DNA from: Halobacteriovorax sp. DA5
GTDB taxonomy: Bacteria; Bdellovibrionota; Bacteriovoracia; Bacteriovoracales; Bacteriovoracaceae
Direction: 5' to 3'
Length of the DNA stretch: 64,000 bases
Assembly: GCF_002903145.1 (NCBI RefSeq)
Contig: NZ_PPDJ01000001.1
Location: 186,001 to 250,000, forward strand
Shown in pieces: positions 17,027 to 24,679 of this stretch. Every line of letters starts with the position of its first letter. The stretch's first letter is position 1. The position numbers and the translations under genes were made by a program. Below the pieces are notes generated by a model that ran no database searches, was not told the DNA's origin, and saw only the letters and a program-made list of their open reading frames with translations.

Positions 17027-17482
17027 ATGGCAGTTAAGAAAACTACTAAAAAGACAACTAAGAAAAAAGTAGCTAAAAAAGCTACAAAAAAAGTAGCTAA
17101 GAAAGCAGCAAAGAAAACTGCAAAGAAAGCTACAAAAAAAGTAGCTAAAAAAGCTACTAAGAAAAAAGTTGCTAAGAAAGCTACAAAGAAAGTAGCAAAG
17201 AAAGCAACTAAGAAAGTTGCAAAGAAAGCTACTAAAAAAGTAGCAAAGAAAGCAACTAAGAAAGTAGCAAAGAAAGCAGCAAAGAAAACTGCTAAGAAAG
17301 CTACAAAAAAAGTAGCTAAAAAAGCTACAAAAAAAGTAGCTAAGAAAGCAACTGCTAAGAAAGCTACGAAAAAAGTTGCAAAGAAAGCTACAAAAAAAGT
17401 AGCTAAGAAAGCAACTGCAAAAAAAGCGACTAAAAAAGTAGCTGCTAAGAAAGCTACAAAAAAAGTTGCTAAAAAGAAGTAA
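17027..17482 (+). CDS. Histone H1-like lysine/alanine-repeat DNA-binding protein
   Basis: The 151-residue product consists almost entirely of lysine, alanine, threonine and valine in repeats of KKATKKVA/KKAAKKTA, about half of it lysine. This is the composition of bacterial H1-like proteins (Chlamydia Hc1/Hc2 and related tails), which bind and compact DNA without sequence preference. No folded domain is seen. AGGAGG at 17015-17020 lies 6 bases before ATG 17027; an ATG at 17021 directly abuts it and is unlikely. The coding DNA is repetitive, so length may differ between strains through slippage. A terminator follows. Confidence 0.85.
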   Translation: MAVKKTTKKTTKKKVAKKATKKVAKKAAKKTAKKATKKVAKKATKKKVAKKATKKVAKKATKKVAKKATKKVAKKATKKVAKKAAKKTAKKATKKVAKKATKKVAKKATAKKATKKVAKKATKKVAKKATAKKATKKVAAKKATKKVAKKK

Positions 17483-17511
17483 GAAGCACTTTTCTTAATT
17501 CAATAATGAGT

Positions 17512-17540
17512 GGGCCCGCTTATAGCGGGCCTTCTTATTT
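17512..17540 (+). terminator. Intrinsic terminator after the histone-like gene
   Basis: GGCCCGCT (17513-17520) and AGCGGGCC (17524-17531) pair perfectly around TAT, followed by TTCTTATTTT. It lies about 30 bases after the stop. Confidence 0.88.
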
Positions 17541-17643
17541 TCAAATCTATTTACATTCCACCTAAAAACATCTAAAAAAAGACCATATTATCGCCAGATT
17601 TTACAGCTGTTACGATAAAAAGAACTCAATGATTTCAACATGT

Positions 17644-17662
17644 TACAACTTTTAACGTTGTA
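17644..17662. repeat. Short inverted repeat upstream of miaB
   Basis: TACAAC and GTTGTA arms flank a 7-base spacer in the 290-base region between the histone-like gene and miaB. It could be part of the miaB promoter region. Nothing else is recognisable in this gap. Confidence 0.25.
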
Positions 17663-17774
17663 GTATTTTCCTTGGTTTTGTCGTTATTTCAGCTACTTAT
17701 ATGTATTTCATCTCCTCATTTTGCCCGTAGGTAGGGCAGGGAAAATGAAAAGAAAGGCGATAGAAGGAAAATTC

Positions 17775-19250
17775 ATGACAACAGATATTTCTCCAACTGG
17801 TTTAGGCGTAAGTAAGCAAAATCACGTAGCTTCATCATTTATAGATGAAAAGTCAGGTGATCGCATTGTTCAACTAGGGGATGTATCGTTTCCTCCACGT
17901 AAGGTTTGGATGAAAACTTACGGTTGTCAGATGAATTATCATGATACTGAACGTATTCTTTCTCACTTAAAAAACTTAAATTTCTCTCATACTGAAGAAT
18001 TAGAAGAGGCCAGTCTGGTTCTTTTCAATACTTGTGCAGTTAGAGAACTAGCAAATAATAAATTTTATTCACAATTAGGTGAACTTAAACATCTAAAGCA
18101 GCAAAAAGGTGATGACCTGGTTATTGGAGTTGGTGGATGTGTTGCCCAAACAGAGGGAAAAGATCTTGTAAAAAAATTCAAGCATCTAAACTTCGCCTTT
18201 GGTCCAGATACAATTGATACAATTAACGATATGGTTTATCGCACTTATGCAGGTGATGATAAATTTTCAGTAAATACTTGGGATCGTTCTAGTAACTTTT
18301 CAATTGAAACAAAAATTAATCATGGAACTCCACAAGCATTCGTTAATATCATCAAGGGTTGTGATAAATATTGTACTTACTGTATTGTTCCTTATACTCG
18401 TGGACGCGAACGCTCAAGAAAGCAGGCCGAGATTGTTGAGGATGTAAGAAGACTTGTTGAATATCAAGGTGTTCAAGAGGTGATGCTTCTTGGCCAAAAC
18501 GTAAACTCGTTTGGAAAGGAAAATGGGGAGCGTCTGTCTGATTTAATTATGGATTTAGATCAAATCAATGGCCTAGAGATTTTAAGATATACAACATCAC
18601 ATCCTTACGATGTATCCGATGATCTAATCGCAGCTCATGGAGCGGCAAAGAAATTATCAAAACATTTACACCTTCCAGTTCAATCTGGTTCAAATACAGT
18701 TCTTCAAAGAATGAATCGTGAGTACACAAAAGAGCATTACCTAGGTCTTTTAGAAAAACTACGTGCCGCTCAACCAGATATCGTTCTTTCGACAGATATT
18801 ATCTGTGGTTTCGTAAATGAAACTGATGAAGAACACAAAGAGACTTTAGATCTTTTAGAAAGAGCACAATTTGATTTCATTTACTCATATGTTTACTCTC
18901 AAAGAAGTAAAACTCGTGCAGCTAAGATGGAAGATTTCCTAACTCAAGAGATTCGTAAGTCACGTCTTCACGAAGTACAAGCTTTTCAACTTGCTATTCA
19001 AGAAAAGATTCGCGCTAAGATGGTCGGTAATGAGTACCGCGTATTAGTCGAAGGCTCAAATACAATGAAAGGCGAGACTAAATGGAAGGGAAGAACGAAT
19101 TGTAATCGTCTGATTCACTTTAAAGGTCCTAAGGAAAATGAAGAGTTAAACCTTAAGTGGCACTGGGTTGATGTTAAGTGTACGTCGACTACTGCACTTT
19201 CTTGTCAGGGTGAACTACTTCAAGATCATGGCCGTCGCTTAAGTAAGTAG
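17775..19250 (+). CDS. miaB: tRNA-2-methylthio-N6-dimethylallyladenosine synthase MiaB
   Basis: A radical-SAM methylthiotransferase acting on i6A37 of tRNAs that read codons starting with U. It has the three-part layout: an N-terminal MTTase domain beginning KTYGCQMN, with three cysteines for the auxiliary cluster; the radical-SAM motif CDKYCTYC (near 196-203); and a C-terminal TRAM domain. The family-typical YTRGRERSR follows the radical-SAM motif. AAGGAAAA precedes ATG 17775, giving 491 residues; a longer frame opens at 17721. About 45 residues before KTYGCQ exceed the usual MiaB start. The C-terminal WKGRTNCNR agrees with MiaB. Confidence 0.95.
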   Translation: MTTDISPTGLGVSKQNHVASSFIDEKSGDRIVQLGDVSFPPRKVWMKTYGCQMNYHDTERILSHLKNLNFSHTEELEEASLVLFNTCAVRELANNKFYSQLGELKHLKQQKGDDLVIGVGGCVAQTEGKDLVKKFKHLNFAFGPDTIDTINDMVYRTYAGDDKFSVNTWDRSSNFSIETKINHGTPQAFVNIIKGCDKYCTYCIVPYTRGRERSRKQAEIVEDVRRLVEYQGVQEVMLLGQNVNSFGKENGERLSDLIMDLDQINGLEILRYTTSHPYDVSDDLIAAHGAAKKLSKHLHLPVQSGSNTVLQRMNREYTKEHYLGLLEKLRAAQPDIVLSTDIICGFVNETDEEHKETLDLLERAQFDFIYSYVYSQRSKTRAAKMEDFLTQEIRKSRLHEVQAFQLAIQEKIRAKMVGNEYRVLVEGSNTMKGETKWKGRTNCNRLIHFKGPKENEELNLKWHWVDVKCTSTTALSCQGELLQDHGRRLSK

Positions 19251-19344
19251 TTGTAATTACGAAGTGAAATGGAGTTCTTTGCCTAAATAAGCATTAGTAA
19301 CTTCCTAAGTTGTAAAATATCCTTGAGTATTTTTTGGGGATATT

Positions 19345-19971
19345 ATGAAATTACGCTTACTTTTACTTTGCAAAATGACGTTCTTAGCTTTGTTAACGAT
19401 TAATTCACAGGCCTTAACAGAACTTGATCTCGACTTTAATTACAAGAAGAATATTTTTGGTCTCGATCGTGAGTCTTACGAAACGACTCGTATGTATGCA
19501 GGCTCTGTTACTTTCTACTTTCTTTCAAAGACAGGTATCGAACTTAATATTTCTCAGTCAGAAAATGAAATTATCGGAAAATATGATAACTCAGGTCTTT
19601 CAACAGGACTTGTAATTGAAAATGAATACACCAATATTAAAACTCAAAGCTTTGGTATCGGGATAAGACAAGCTCTTTCAAGTCGTAAGTCATTTCTTCA
19701 ACCGCTAATCTCTCTTGGTTGGAGTCGCCAGCAGTATACTCTTTATTCAACAACTTTAGTTAAGGACTTAGATACTTCGACCGAATATCTCATCAAGTCC
19801 GGTAAAGAGAAGTCTAGTTACGATGCAATGTTTGGGGCATTTGCTTTAAAGGTCATGCTAACAAGAACTTTCTCAATAAAGGGCTCAGTAAGAACGGTCT
19901 TTCGTGCTTTTGAATTTGAACAAGCGAGAGATCAGTTAAGTTACAATGCTGGGATCTCATGGTTGTTCTAA
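19345..19971 (+). CDS. Secreted protein, probably a small outer-membrane beta-barrel
   Basis: Signal peptide (MKLRLLLLCKMTFLALLTINSQA, cleavage after SQA) followed by about 185 residues of alternating polar and aromatic or hydrophobic positions, for example MYAGSVTFYFLSK and KTQSFGIGIRQALS. The C-terminus ends NAGISWLF; a terminal phenylalanine with alternating hydrophobic residues is the usual outer-membrane barrel signal. The length suits an eight-stranded barrel. Function unknown. GGGGATATT precedes the start. Its last 13 bases overlap the following aminopeptidase-like lipoprotein gene. Confidence 0.7.
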   Translation: MKLRLLLLCKMTFLALLTINSQALTELDLDFNYKKNIFGLDRESYETTRMYAGSVTFYFLSKTGIELNISQSENEIIGKYDNSGLSTGLVIENEYTNIKTQSFGIGIRQALSSRKSFLQPLISLGWSRQQYTLYSTTLVKDLDTSTEYLIKSGKEKSSYDAMFGAFALKVMLTRTFSIKGSVRTVFRAFEFEQARDQLSYNAGISWLF

Positions 19972-21002
19972 ACAGACTTTTTCTTCTCTCTATTTTATTC
20001 ACGAGTTTATCTTGTGCCAAAATAAGTTATCTAACTGAGCAGGGCATAGGACAAGTTGATATTCTTTGGAGTGCTCGAGCTAATCAGGATGTCTTAAAAG
20101 ACCCGAAGGTTAGTGAAGAATATAAGAATAAAATTAAACAAATCGAAACCTATAAAAAGTATTTCTATGAATACTGGAAAAGGCCTACTACAGATATTTA
20201 TTCTAAGACGACACTTTTAAAATCTCGTGCAGTTACTTATCTCGTTATAGCTTCTAGACCTAATGAGATAAAGGCCCGCAAAGAGTGCTTCACTTTCTAT
20301 GGATGCTTTCCTTATCTTGGATTTTTCAAAGAGGAATCTGCAATGGAGTTTGCAAAGGAGCTTGAAAGAGACGGTTATGAAACTTATACAAGAGATGTAC
20401 TGGCCTATTCGACACTTGGAAATTTCAATGACCCAATACTTTCTTCTTTTTTTGAATATGGAAAGTACAGCTTAACTGAAACAGTCTTTCATGAACTATT
20501 TCATACAATCTTCTTTGCTAAGAATGAAGTCGACCTAAATGAAAACCTTGCCAACTACTTTGGTGAGCAAATGCTTATTGAGTATTACAAGAATGATAAA
20601 GAACTGGTCAAATATTTCAAGAATCTCGAGTTAAATGCAAAGCTCAAGAAGGCCGTTACGATTCACGCTAAAAACCTCAAGGAAATTCTTAAACAAGATG
20701 CCTGGGAGAGTAAGAAGAAAGATTATCTTACGATAACAATGCCCAAAGAACTAAGTATGCTTTGTTCTAGTCTTGAGGTCACAAATTGTTGGCCTGCAAA
20801 AATGGAGTGGAACACAGCATCTTTGGCAGCTTTTATGACTTATGAGAAAAGTCAGTCTCAAATTGGCGAATATGCTAAGAGATTTAATGGTGATCTAAAA
20901 GCACTCTTTGCAAATATTGAACAACGCTATCAAAAGTACCTTGAAGATGACGTGGAAGGTAGCTTTGAGGACTATCTTTTTAATTTCAAATCGCTGAATT
21001 AA
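19959..21002 (+). CDS. Aminopeptidase-like metalloprotein lipoprotein (PF10023-like)
   Basis: The lipobox LSLSC (Cys19) predicts a lipid anchor. The motif VFHELFHT (HExxH-type, 178-182) followed by NEN with Glu195 fits a gluzincin zinc site, and Y-L-x-Q-G-x-GQ-x-x-I-L at the start resembles the 'putative aminopeptidase' family PF10023. The substrate is unknown, and its C-terminal half diverges. It overlaps the upstream barrel gene by 13 bases, so the two are probably translated together and both reach the outer envelope. Confidence 0.72.
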   Translation: MVVLNRLFLLSILFTSLSCAKISYLTEQGIGQVDILWSARANQDVLKDPKVSEEYKNKIKQIETYKKYFYEYWKRPTTDIYSKTTLLKSRAVTYLVIASRPNEIKARKECFTFYGCFPYLGFFKEESAMEFAKELERDGYETYTRDVLAYSTLGNFNDPILSSFFEYGKYSLTETVFHELFHTIFFAKNEVDLNENLANYFGEQMLIEYYKNDKELVKYFKNLELNAKLKKAVTIHAKNLKEILKQDAWESKKKDYLTITMPKELSMLCSSLEVTNCWPAKMEWNTASLAAFMTYEKSQSQIGEYAKRFNGDLKALFANIEQRYQKYLEDDVEGSFEDYLFNFKSLN

Positions 21003-21018
21003 TGTTATCTTTCTTGAT

Positions 21019-21969
21019 ATGAAAAACAAGAAACACTTATTCTTTATTGATCCAATTGAAAAACTTGTCACAAAGAAAGATTCGACAATCTTAATTGCTC
21101 TAACGATGCAAGAAAGAGGCGAGGATGTTTATGTTCTTTTTGAAAAAGACTTCTTTGTCCAAAATGCTAATGGCATTCAGTTTGACTGTTACCGCATTAG
21201 TGGAAAGATCAATGAAAGTTTCTATGTTGAAGATTTCAAAGTAGAAGATGATTCACAAGTTGTTTCAATTGATTCAAATACAGCAATTCATATGAGAATT
21301 GATCCACCATATGATTCGCGCTATCAGCGCTACCTTTGGATGCTTAATTTCTTAACTGAGATGTATGGTGTTCAGGTTTTAAATAATCCATTAGGAATTA
21401 TGAAACATAATGAAAAGCTTTCGGCCTATACAAGAGAGCTTAGCCTTGATAGCTATGTAGGAACTTCTCTTGCTGGTGCTAAAAAGTTTGTTGCAACTCT
21501 TGCTTCTCGTGGGGTCCAAGAATTGATTTTAAAGCCTCTTGATCTTTATCAGGGTATTGGTGTGCAAAAAGTAGGCTTGGACGGATTTGAAGGGCATTTT
21601 AAGGCCAAATGCGATGAGTTTAAAGGGCCAGTTGTTGTACAAGAGTTTGATGCTTCTGTTATTGAAGGTGAAATTCGCACAATTTTCTATCGTGCTAACG
21701 AACTGGGAACAATTCTAAAGGTCCCAAAAGAAGGCGAGTTCCTTGCCAATATTGCTCAAGGAGCAAAGTATTCTGCCGTCGAATTAGATCCTGAAGTAAA
21801 AGCAGAATGTCTGCATATTTGCGAAAAGCTTATGGCCGACGGAGTTGATTTAATTGCTTTTGATATTCTTGGTGGAAAGATTTCGGAAGTAAACGTAACG
21901 TGTCCGGGATTAATGGTGGAGGTTTCTTCTGCTATGAAAAGAAACCTCGCACTTGAATTATTTAGATAA
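21019..21969 (+). CDS. gshB: Glutathione synthetase GshB
   Basis: ATP-grasp ligase adding glycine to gamma-glutamylcysteine. The N-terminal domain starts FFIDPIEKL, and a central ATP-grasp lid contains KPLDLYQGIGV; the metal-binding end EVNVTCPG (about 291-298) agrees with GshB, as does the terminal MKRNLALEL. At 316 residues it has a normal length. Identity is relatively low compared with proteobacterial GshB (the usual NKPLDGMGG is KPLDLYQGIGV), so a related ATP-grasp ligase is possible. gshA is not in the window. It follows the aminopeptidase-like gene after 16 bases. Confidence 0.75.
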   Translation: MKNKKHLFFIDPIEKLVTKKDSTILIALTMQERGEDVYVLFEKDFFVQNANGIQFDCYRISGKINESFYVEDFKVEDDSQVVSIDSNTAIHMRIDPPYDSRYQRYLWMLNFLTEMYGVQVLNNPLGIMKHNEKLSAYTRELSLDSYVGTSLAGAKKFVATLASRGVQELILKPLDLYQGIGVQKVGLDGFEGHFKAKCDEFKGPVVVQEFDASVIEGEIRTIFYRANELGTILKVPKEGEFLANIAQGAKYSAVELDPEVKAECLHICEKLMADGVDLIAFDILGGKISEVNVTCPGLMVEVSSAMKRNLALELFR

Positions 21970-22800
21970 TTACATTCTTGGAGCTGAAGCCGGAAAGTCT
22001 TTTGTATAGTCAGTTGAAAATTGAAGATCGAAGCCTACACAGTCATTATCCCATACTCGGGCCATTGGGCAGTAACCATTCACTTCAGCGCTACTTTGAC
22101 TATAACCTTGATTTAAATAGAACTGACAAGACCAGTCCCATTGAACATCAAGAACATCCACAATGATTGGGCCTGTTGTTGTTGGAAGTGAGTAGCTAGA
22201 AAACTCTTTAACTTTCGAAACTTCTTCGTTTGCGATATCACCAAAAGTTACACTTCTAATCATATTTGATTCACAGCTTTCACCTTGAGCGCGAATACAT
22301 AACTTAATTCTTAATTTCTTATATTGTTGTGGATTATAGTGACATTTTTCTCCATAGGCATCTGTCGTTCCCTGTGTAGGAGCTGTTCTTGGACGTACAC
22401 GAATATTAAATCGAGAGTCTGTATAGAGCATGGCCTGACCATTTCCAAGAGAAGTCGAAGACCACATCACATTTGATCCAGAAGATACACGTGAGCTACC
22501 ACGAAGAACAATAGTACCTACAGTGTAGAAGTTTGTCGTCTGGCCATCGCCATCAGCTGTTCCTTCTTCGTTACCGTCTCCATAACCATCACCACTATCG
22601 GTTTGTTCATTATTGCCACTATCATCGCTGTCACTTCCACCGTTACCCCAGTCCCAGCCGCCATTTCCGCCGCTTCCTGAGTTACCGTTATCCCAACCAT
22701 TTCCGTTAGAGTTATTATAATTAGCTCTAGAATTAGTCGGTTGAGTACAACTCGTTAATGTCATGAGTACTAAAGTTCCCAATAATATAAATTTTCTCAT
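21970..22800 (-). CDS. Lipoprotein with Gly/Asn/Asp-rich linker
   Basis: A lipobox LTSC (about residue 18) predicts lipid attachment. Residues 25-85 are almost only glycine, asparagine, serine, aspartate and tryptophan, a flexible low-complexity linker. The remaining 190 residues contain six or more cysteines and beta-rich segments, but match no family I know. GAGGATTAC gives the ribosome site for ATG 22800, although the frame opens at 22827. It is convergent with gshB with no spacer: its stop begins one base after the gshB stop, so the terminators must overlap coding sequence. Confidence 0.7.
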   Translation of the reverse strand: MRKFILLGTLVLMTLTSCTQPTNSRANYNNSNGNGWDNGNSGSGGNGGWDWGNGGSDSDDSGNNEQTDSGDGYGDGNEEGTADGDGQTTNFYTVGTIVLRGSSRVSSGSNVMWSSTSLGNGQAMLYTDSRFNIRVRPRTAPTQGTTDAYGEKCHYNPQQYKKLRIKLCIRAQGESCESNMIRSVTFGDIANEEVSKVKEFSSYSLPTTTGPIIVDVLDVQWDWSCQFYLNQGYSQSSAEVNGYCPMARVWDNDCVGFDLQFSTDYTKDFPASAPRM

Positions 22801-22921
22801 GTAATCCTCGTTCTTACATTTCCTCACTATTTTATCGGTAATCTATTGAATATACTTTAATCTTCACTTAAGTGTTTAAAATCGCAGTAGCATTTTTTCT
22901 AAAGCTTGCTAAAATTATTAT

Positions 22922-23344
22922 GTGTTAGTTAAAAAAGAACTTATTCGAAAATTAGTGGATGAATTTTATCAAGTGGCAAATTACTTGATTCAAGATCAAT
23001 TGCAGGCAATGCAACTTATTATTGATGTGGCCACTGGCCATGTTCAACAAGGTAATCAAGTTCTATACAAGATAGATAACGAATATTTTGAACATCAATT
23101 TCTAATAAAATTAATTGGTCTAGCTAAACAACGAAGTGAGCAAATCTTAAATAAAAAGAATAGAGAAATCGATAGTGTTGAGAAAAGGGCCTGTGTTTAT
23201 CTTTTTGAGTTCAAAGGGGAGAGTGTTGAGAGTATTGCACAAACTCTTAAGATCTCTCAACAAGAGGTTCTATCTTATATTGATCAATTATCCCATAATA
23301 GAATACATTTAAATGAGAGCTTTGATGGAAGAACAATTAATTAA
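22922..23344 (+). CDS. Minimal sigma-70-like protein (ECF-type, degenerate)
   Basis: The 140-residue protein has an N-terminal helical segment with the hydrophobic/acidic spacing of sigma region 2 (FYQVANYLIQDQLQAMQ), and residues 90-130 look like the sigma region-4 helix-turn-helix (GESVESIAQTLKISQQEVL). Total length is shorter than a full ECF sigma factor (about 170-190), and key -10 contacts are unclear. Start is GTG 22922, the first possible codon. It overlaps the next gene, a membrane protein with a zinc-finger-like N-terminus, which supports a sigma/anti-sigma pair. The assignment is inference. Confidence 0.45.
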   Translation: MLVKKELIRKLVDEFYQVANYLIQDQLQAMQLIIDVATGHVQQGNQVLYKIDNEYFEHQFLIKLIGLAKQRSEQILNKKNREIDSVEKRACVYLFEFKGESVESIAQTLKISQQEVLSYIDQLSHNRIHLNESFDGRTIN

Positions 23345-23723
23345 TAATAATTTTAAAAAGTGCTTCTTCTCAAAGCAAATGACTTATTTAGAAAGTCGTG
23401 ACTTTGTGAAAAATGAACAACATCTTTCTCAATGTCTAGACTGTCGCCAAAAACTACTTGAGTACGATTTAAAAAAACAAGATTTGATCAATGATTTTAA
23501 TTCTTATAAAGCTAACTCTGAGGTTGAGGAGCTGCTTTTTAGAGAGTTAGATGAATTGATTCCTGACTTAGAAGAAGAACAAATAAAGGGGAGTCCTGTC
23601 TTAAAAAAGCGTCAGTACAAACTCTCAGTAAAAGACTTCTTTATCTTTCTTACTTTTGGTATTCCAAGAAAATTACAATTGATTATCGTGGCAACGATAA
23701 TCTTAGCGGCGTGTATTTACTGA
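23325..23723 (+). CDS. Membrane protein with HxxxCxxC motif, possible anti-sigma factor
   Basis: Residues near 30-36 (HLSQCLDC) form the H-x3-C-x2-C core of zinc-binding anti-sigma domains, preceded by a cysteine near residue 12. A single hydrophobic segment at the extreme C-terminus (LQLIIVATIILAACIY) would anchor it, leaving almost nothing outside; so it has no sensor domain. The start is either ATG 23313 or 23325; both overlap the sigma-like gene. Its final 21 bases overlap the convergent TonB-like gene. Confidence 0.5.
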   Translation: MEEQLINNNFKKCFFSKQMTYLESRDFVKNEQHLSQCLDCRQKLLEYDLKKQDLINDFNSYKANSEVEELLFRELDELIPDLEEEQIKGSPVLKKRQYKLSVKDFFIFLTFGIPRKLQLIIVATIILAACIY

Positions 23724-24500
23724 TAGAGTGAAGATAGCATAGTACTTTCCATCTTCGTCTTTTAGATCTTTTACAATATTAGGAATCTTATTCATTTTCC
23801 CTAAAGCTGTTTCAAAGATTTTATGGATATCATCATCTTCTGATGACTTAAGAATTTTTACAATTTCAGCATTTCCTTCTTCATCGTAACGTACAACGGC
23901 CCTTAATTCTTGAGCTGAAGCTGAGCGTAGACTCTCTTGAACATAAGGCCTTTCTGTTACTCGATTTCTCACCGAAATTTGAACAGAGTTGATATACTGA
24001 ACAGCAACACGCTTATAGAAAGCATAGAAAACCTTCTCGAACTCATTCAGTTTGTCGGGGCTAATACCTTTAGGCGGTAGAAAACTTACAGTTGCTTCTT
24101 GAACGTGTGATAGTTCATTAGTCCAATTAGCTTCCTTGAAGCTTTCTTTTGAAATCCTTCTTTGGGTAATCTGATTCTTTTGTACGGATTCCTTTTTAAC
24201 TGTTTCAACAATTCTTTTTTCTTCTTTCTTTGATAGGGCAGAAGATCGACTTTTTACTTCCTGATCAACGCGTTTGATTTCTTTTTCAGTATAAGAAGGT
24301 TTTCCATAGGCAAGTTGACCAAAAAGGTTTTGGTTATCCTGGGCCTTATCGAGTCCAATCTTTCTAACTTCAATTTGTTTGAACTTGAGCTTAATTGGTT
24401 CTTCCTGGGCCAGTTTCTTCGAATTGTCAGCATCAAGTACTAAACTTAGTACCAATGCATGTAAAACGAGGGAAAATAGGATTGTAATATAGTTGATCAT
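23703..24500 (-). CDS. TonB-like / energy-transduction protein
   Basis: An N-terminal signal-anchor helix (ITILFSLVLHALVLSLVL) is followed by a charged, K/E/Q-rich periplasmic stretch and a C-terminal domain from about 175 with VVRYDEEGNAEIVKILKSS, which has the strand-helix arrangement of the TonB C-terminal fold. The H in the anchor (position about 14) corresponds to the conserved TonB histidine. At 265 residues it is TonB-sized. No exbB or exbD lies nearby. GGAGAAAA precedes ATG 24500. It might alternatively be a TonB-like gliding/secretion component. Confidence 0.68.
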   Translation of the reverse strand: MINYITILFSLVLHALVLSLVLDADNSKKLAQEEPIKLKFKQIEVRKIGLDKAQDNQNLFGQLAYGKPSYTEKEIKRVDQEVKSRSSALSKKEEKRIVETVKKESVQKNQITQRRISKESFKEANWTNELSHVQEATVSFLPPKGISPDKLNEFEKVFYAFYKRVAVQYINSVQISVRNRVTERPYVQESLRSASAQELRAVVRYDEEGNAEIVKILKSSEDDDIHKIFETALGKMNKIPNIVKDLKDEDGKYYAIFTLSVNTRR

Positions 24501-24679
24501 TTTTCTCCGGCCGGATTTATCTATAAAAATTGTACCATTTTACTTGGTTTGGGACAAAGGAATCTCCTTTAAACTGGTAAAATTTGTCTACTCTTTCTTC
24601 TAGTTGAATCAATAGGTAGAATTAAAGTGTGCTAATTGGCGCAAAAGTAAATGAATTACGCAATTTTAAGGACTTATGG

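Noticed and set aside
17027..17482. Dense short repeats as a CRISPR or satellite
   Set aside because: They encode a continuous lysine/alanine-rich protein with ribosome site and terminator; no spacers.
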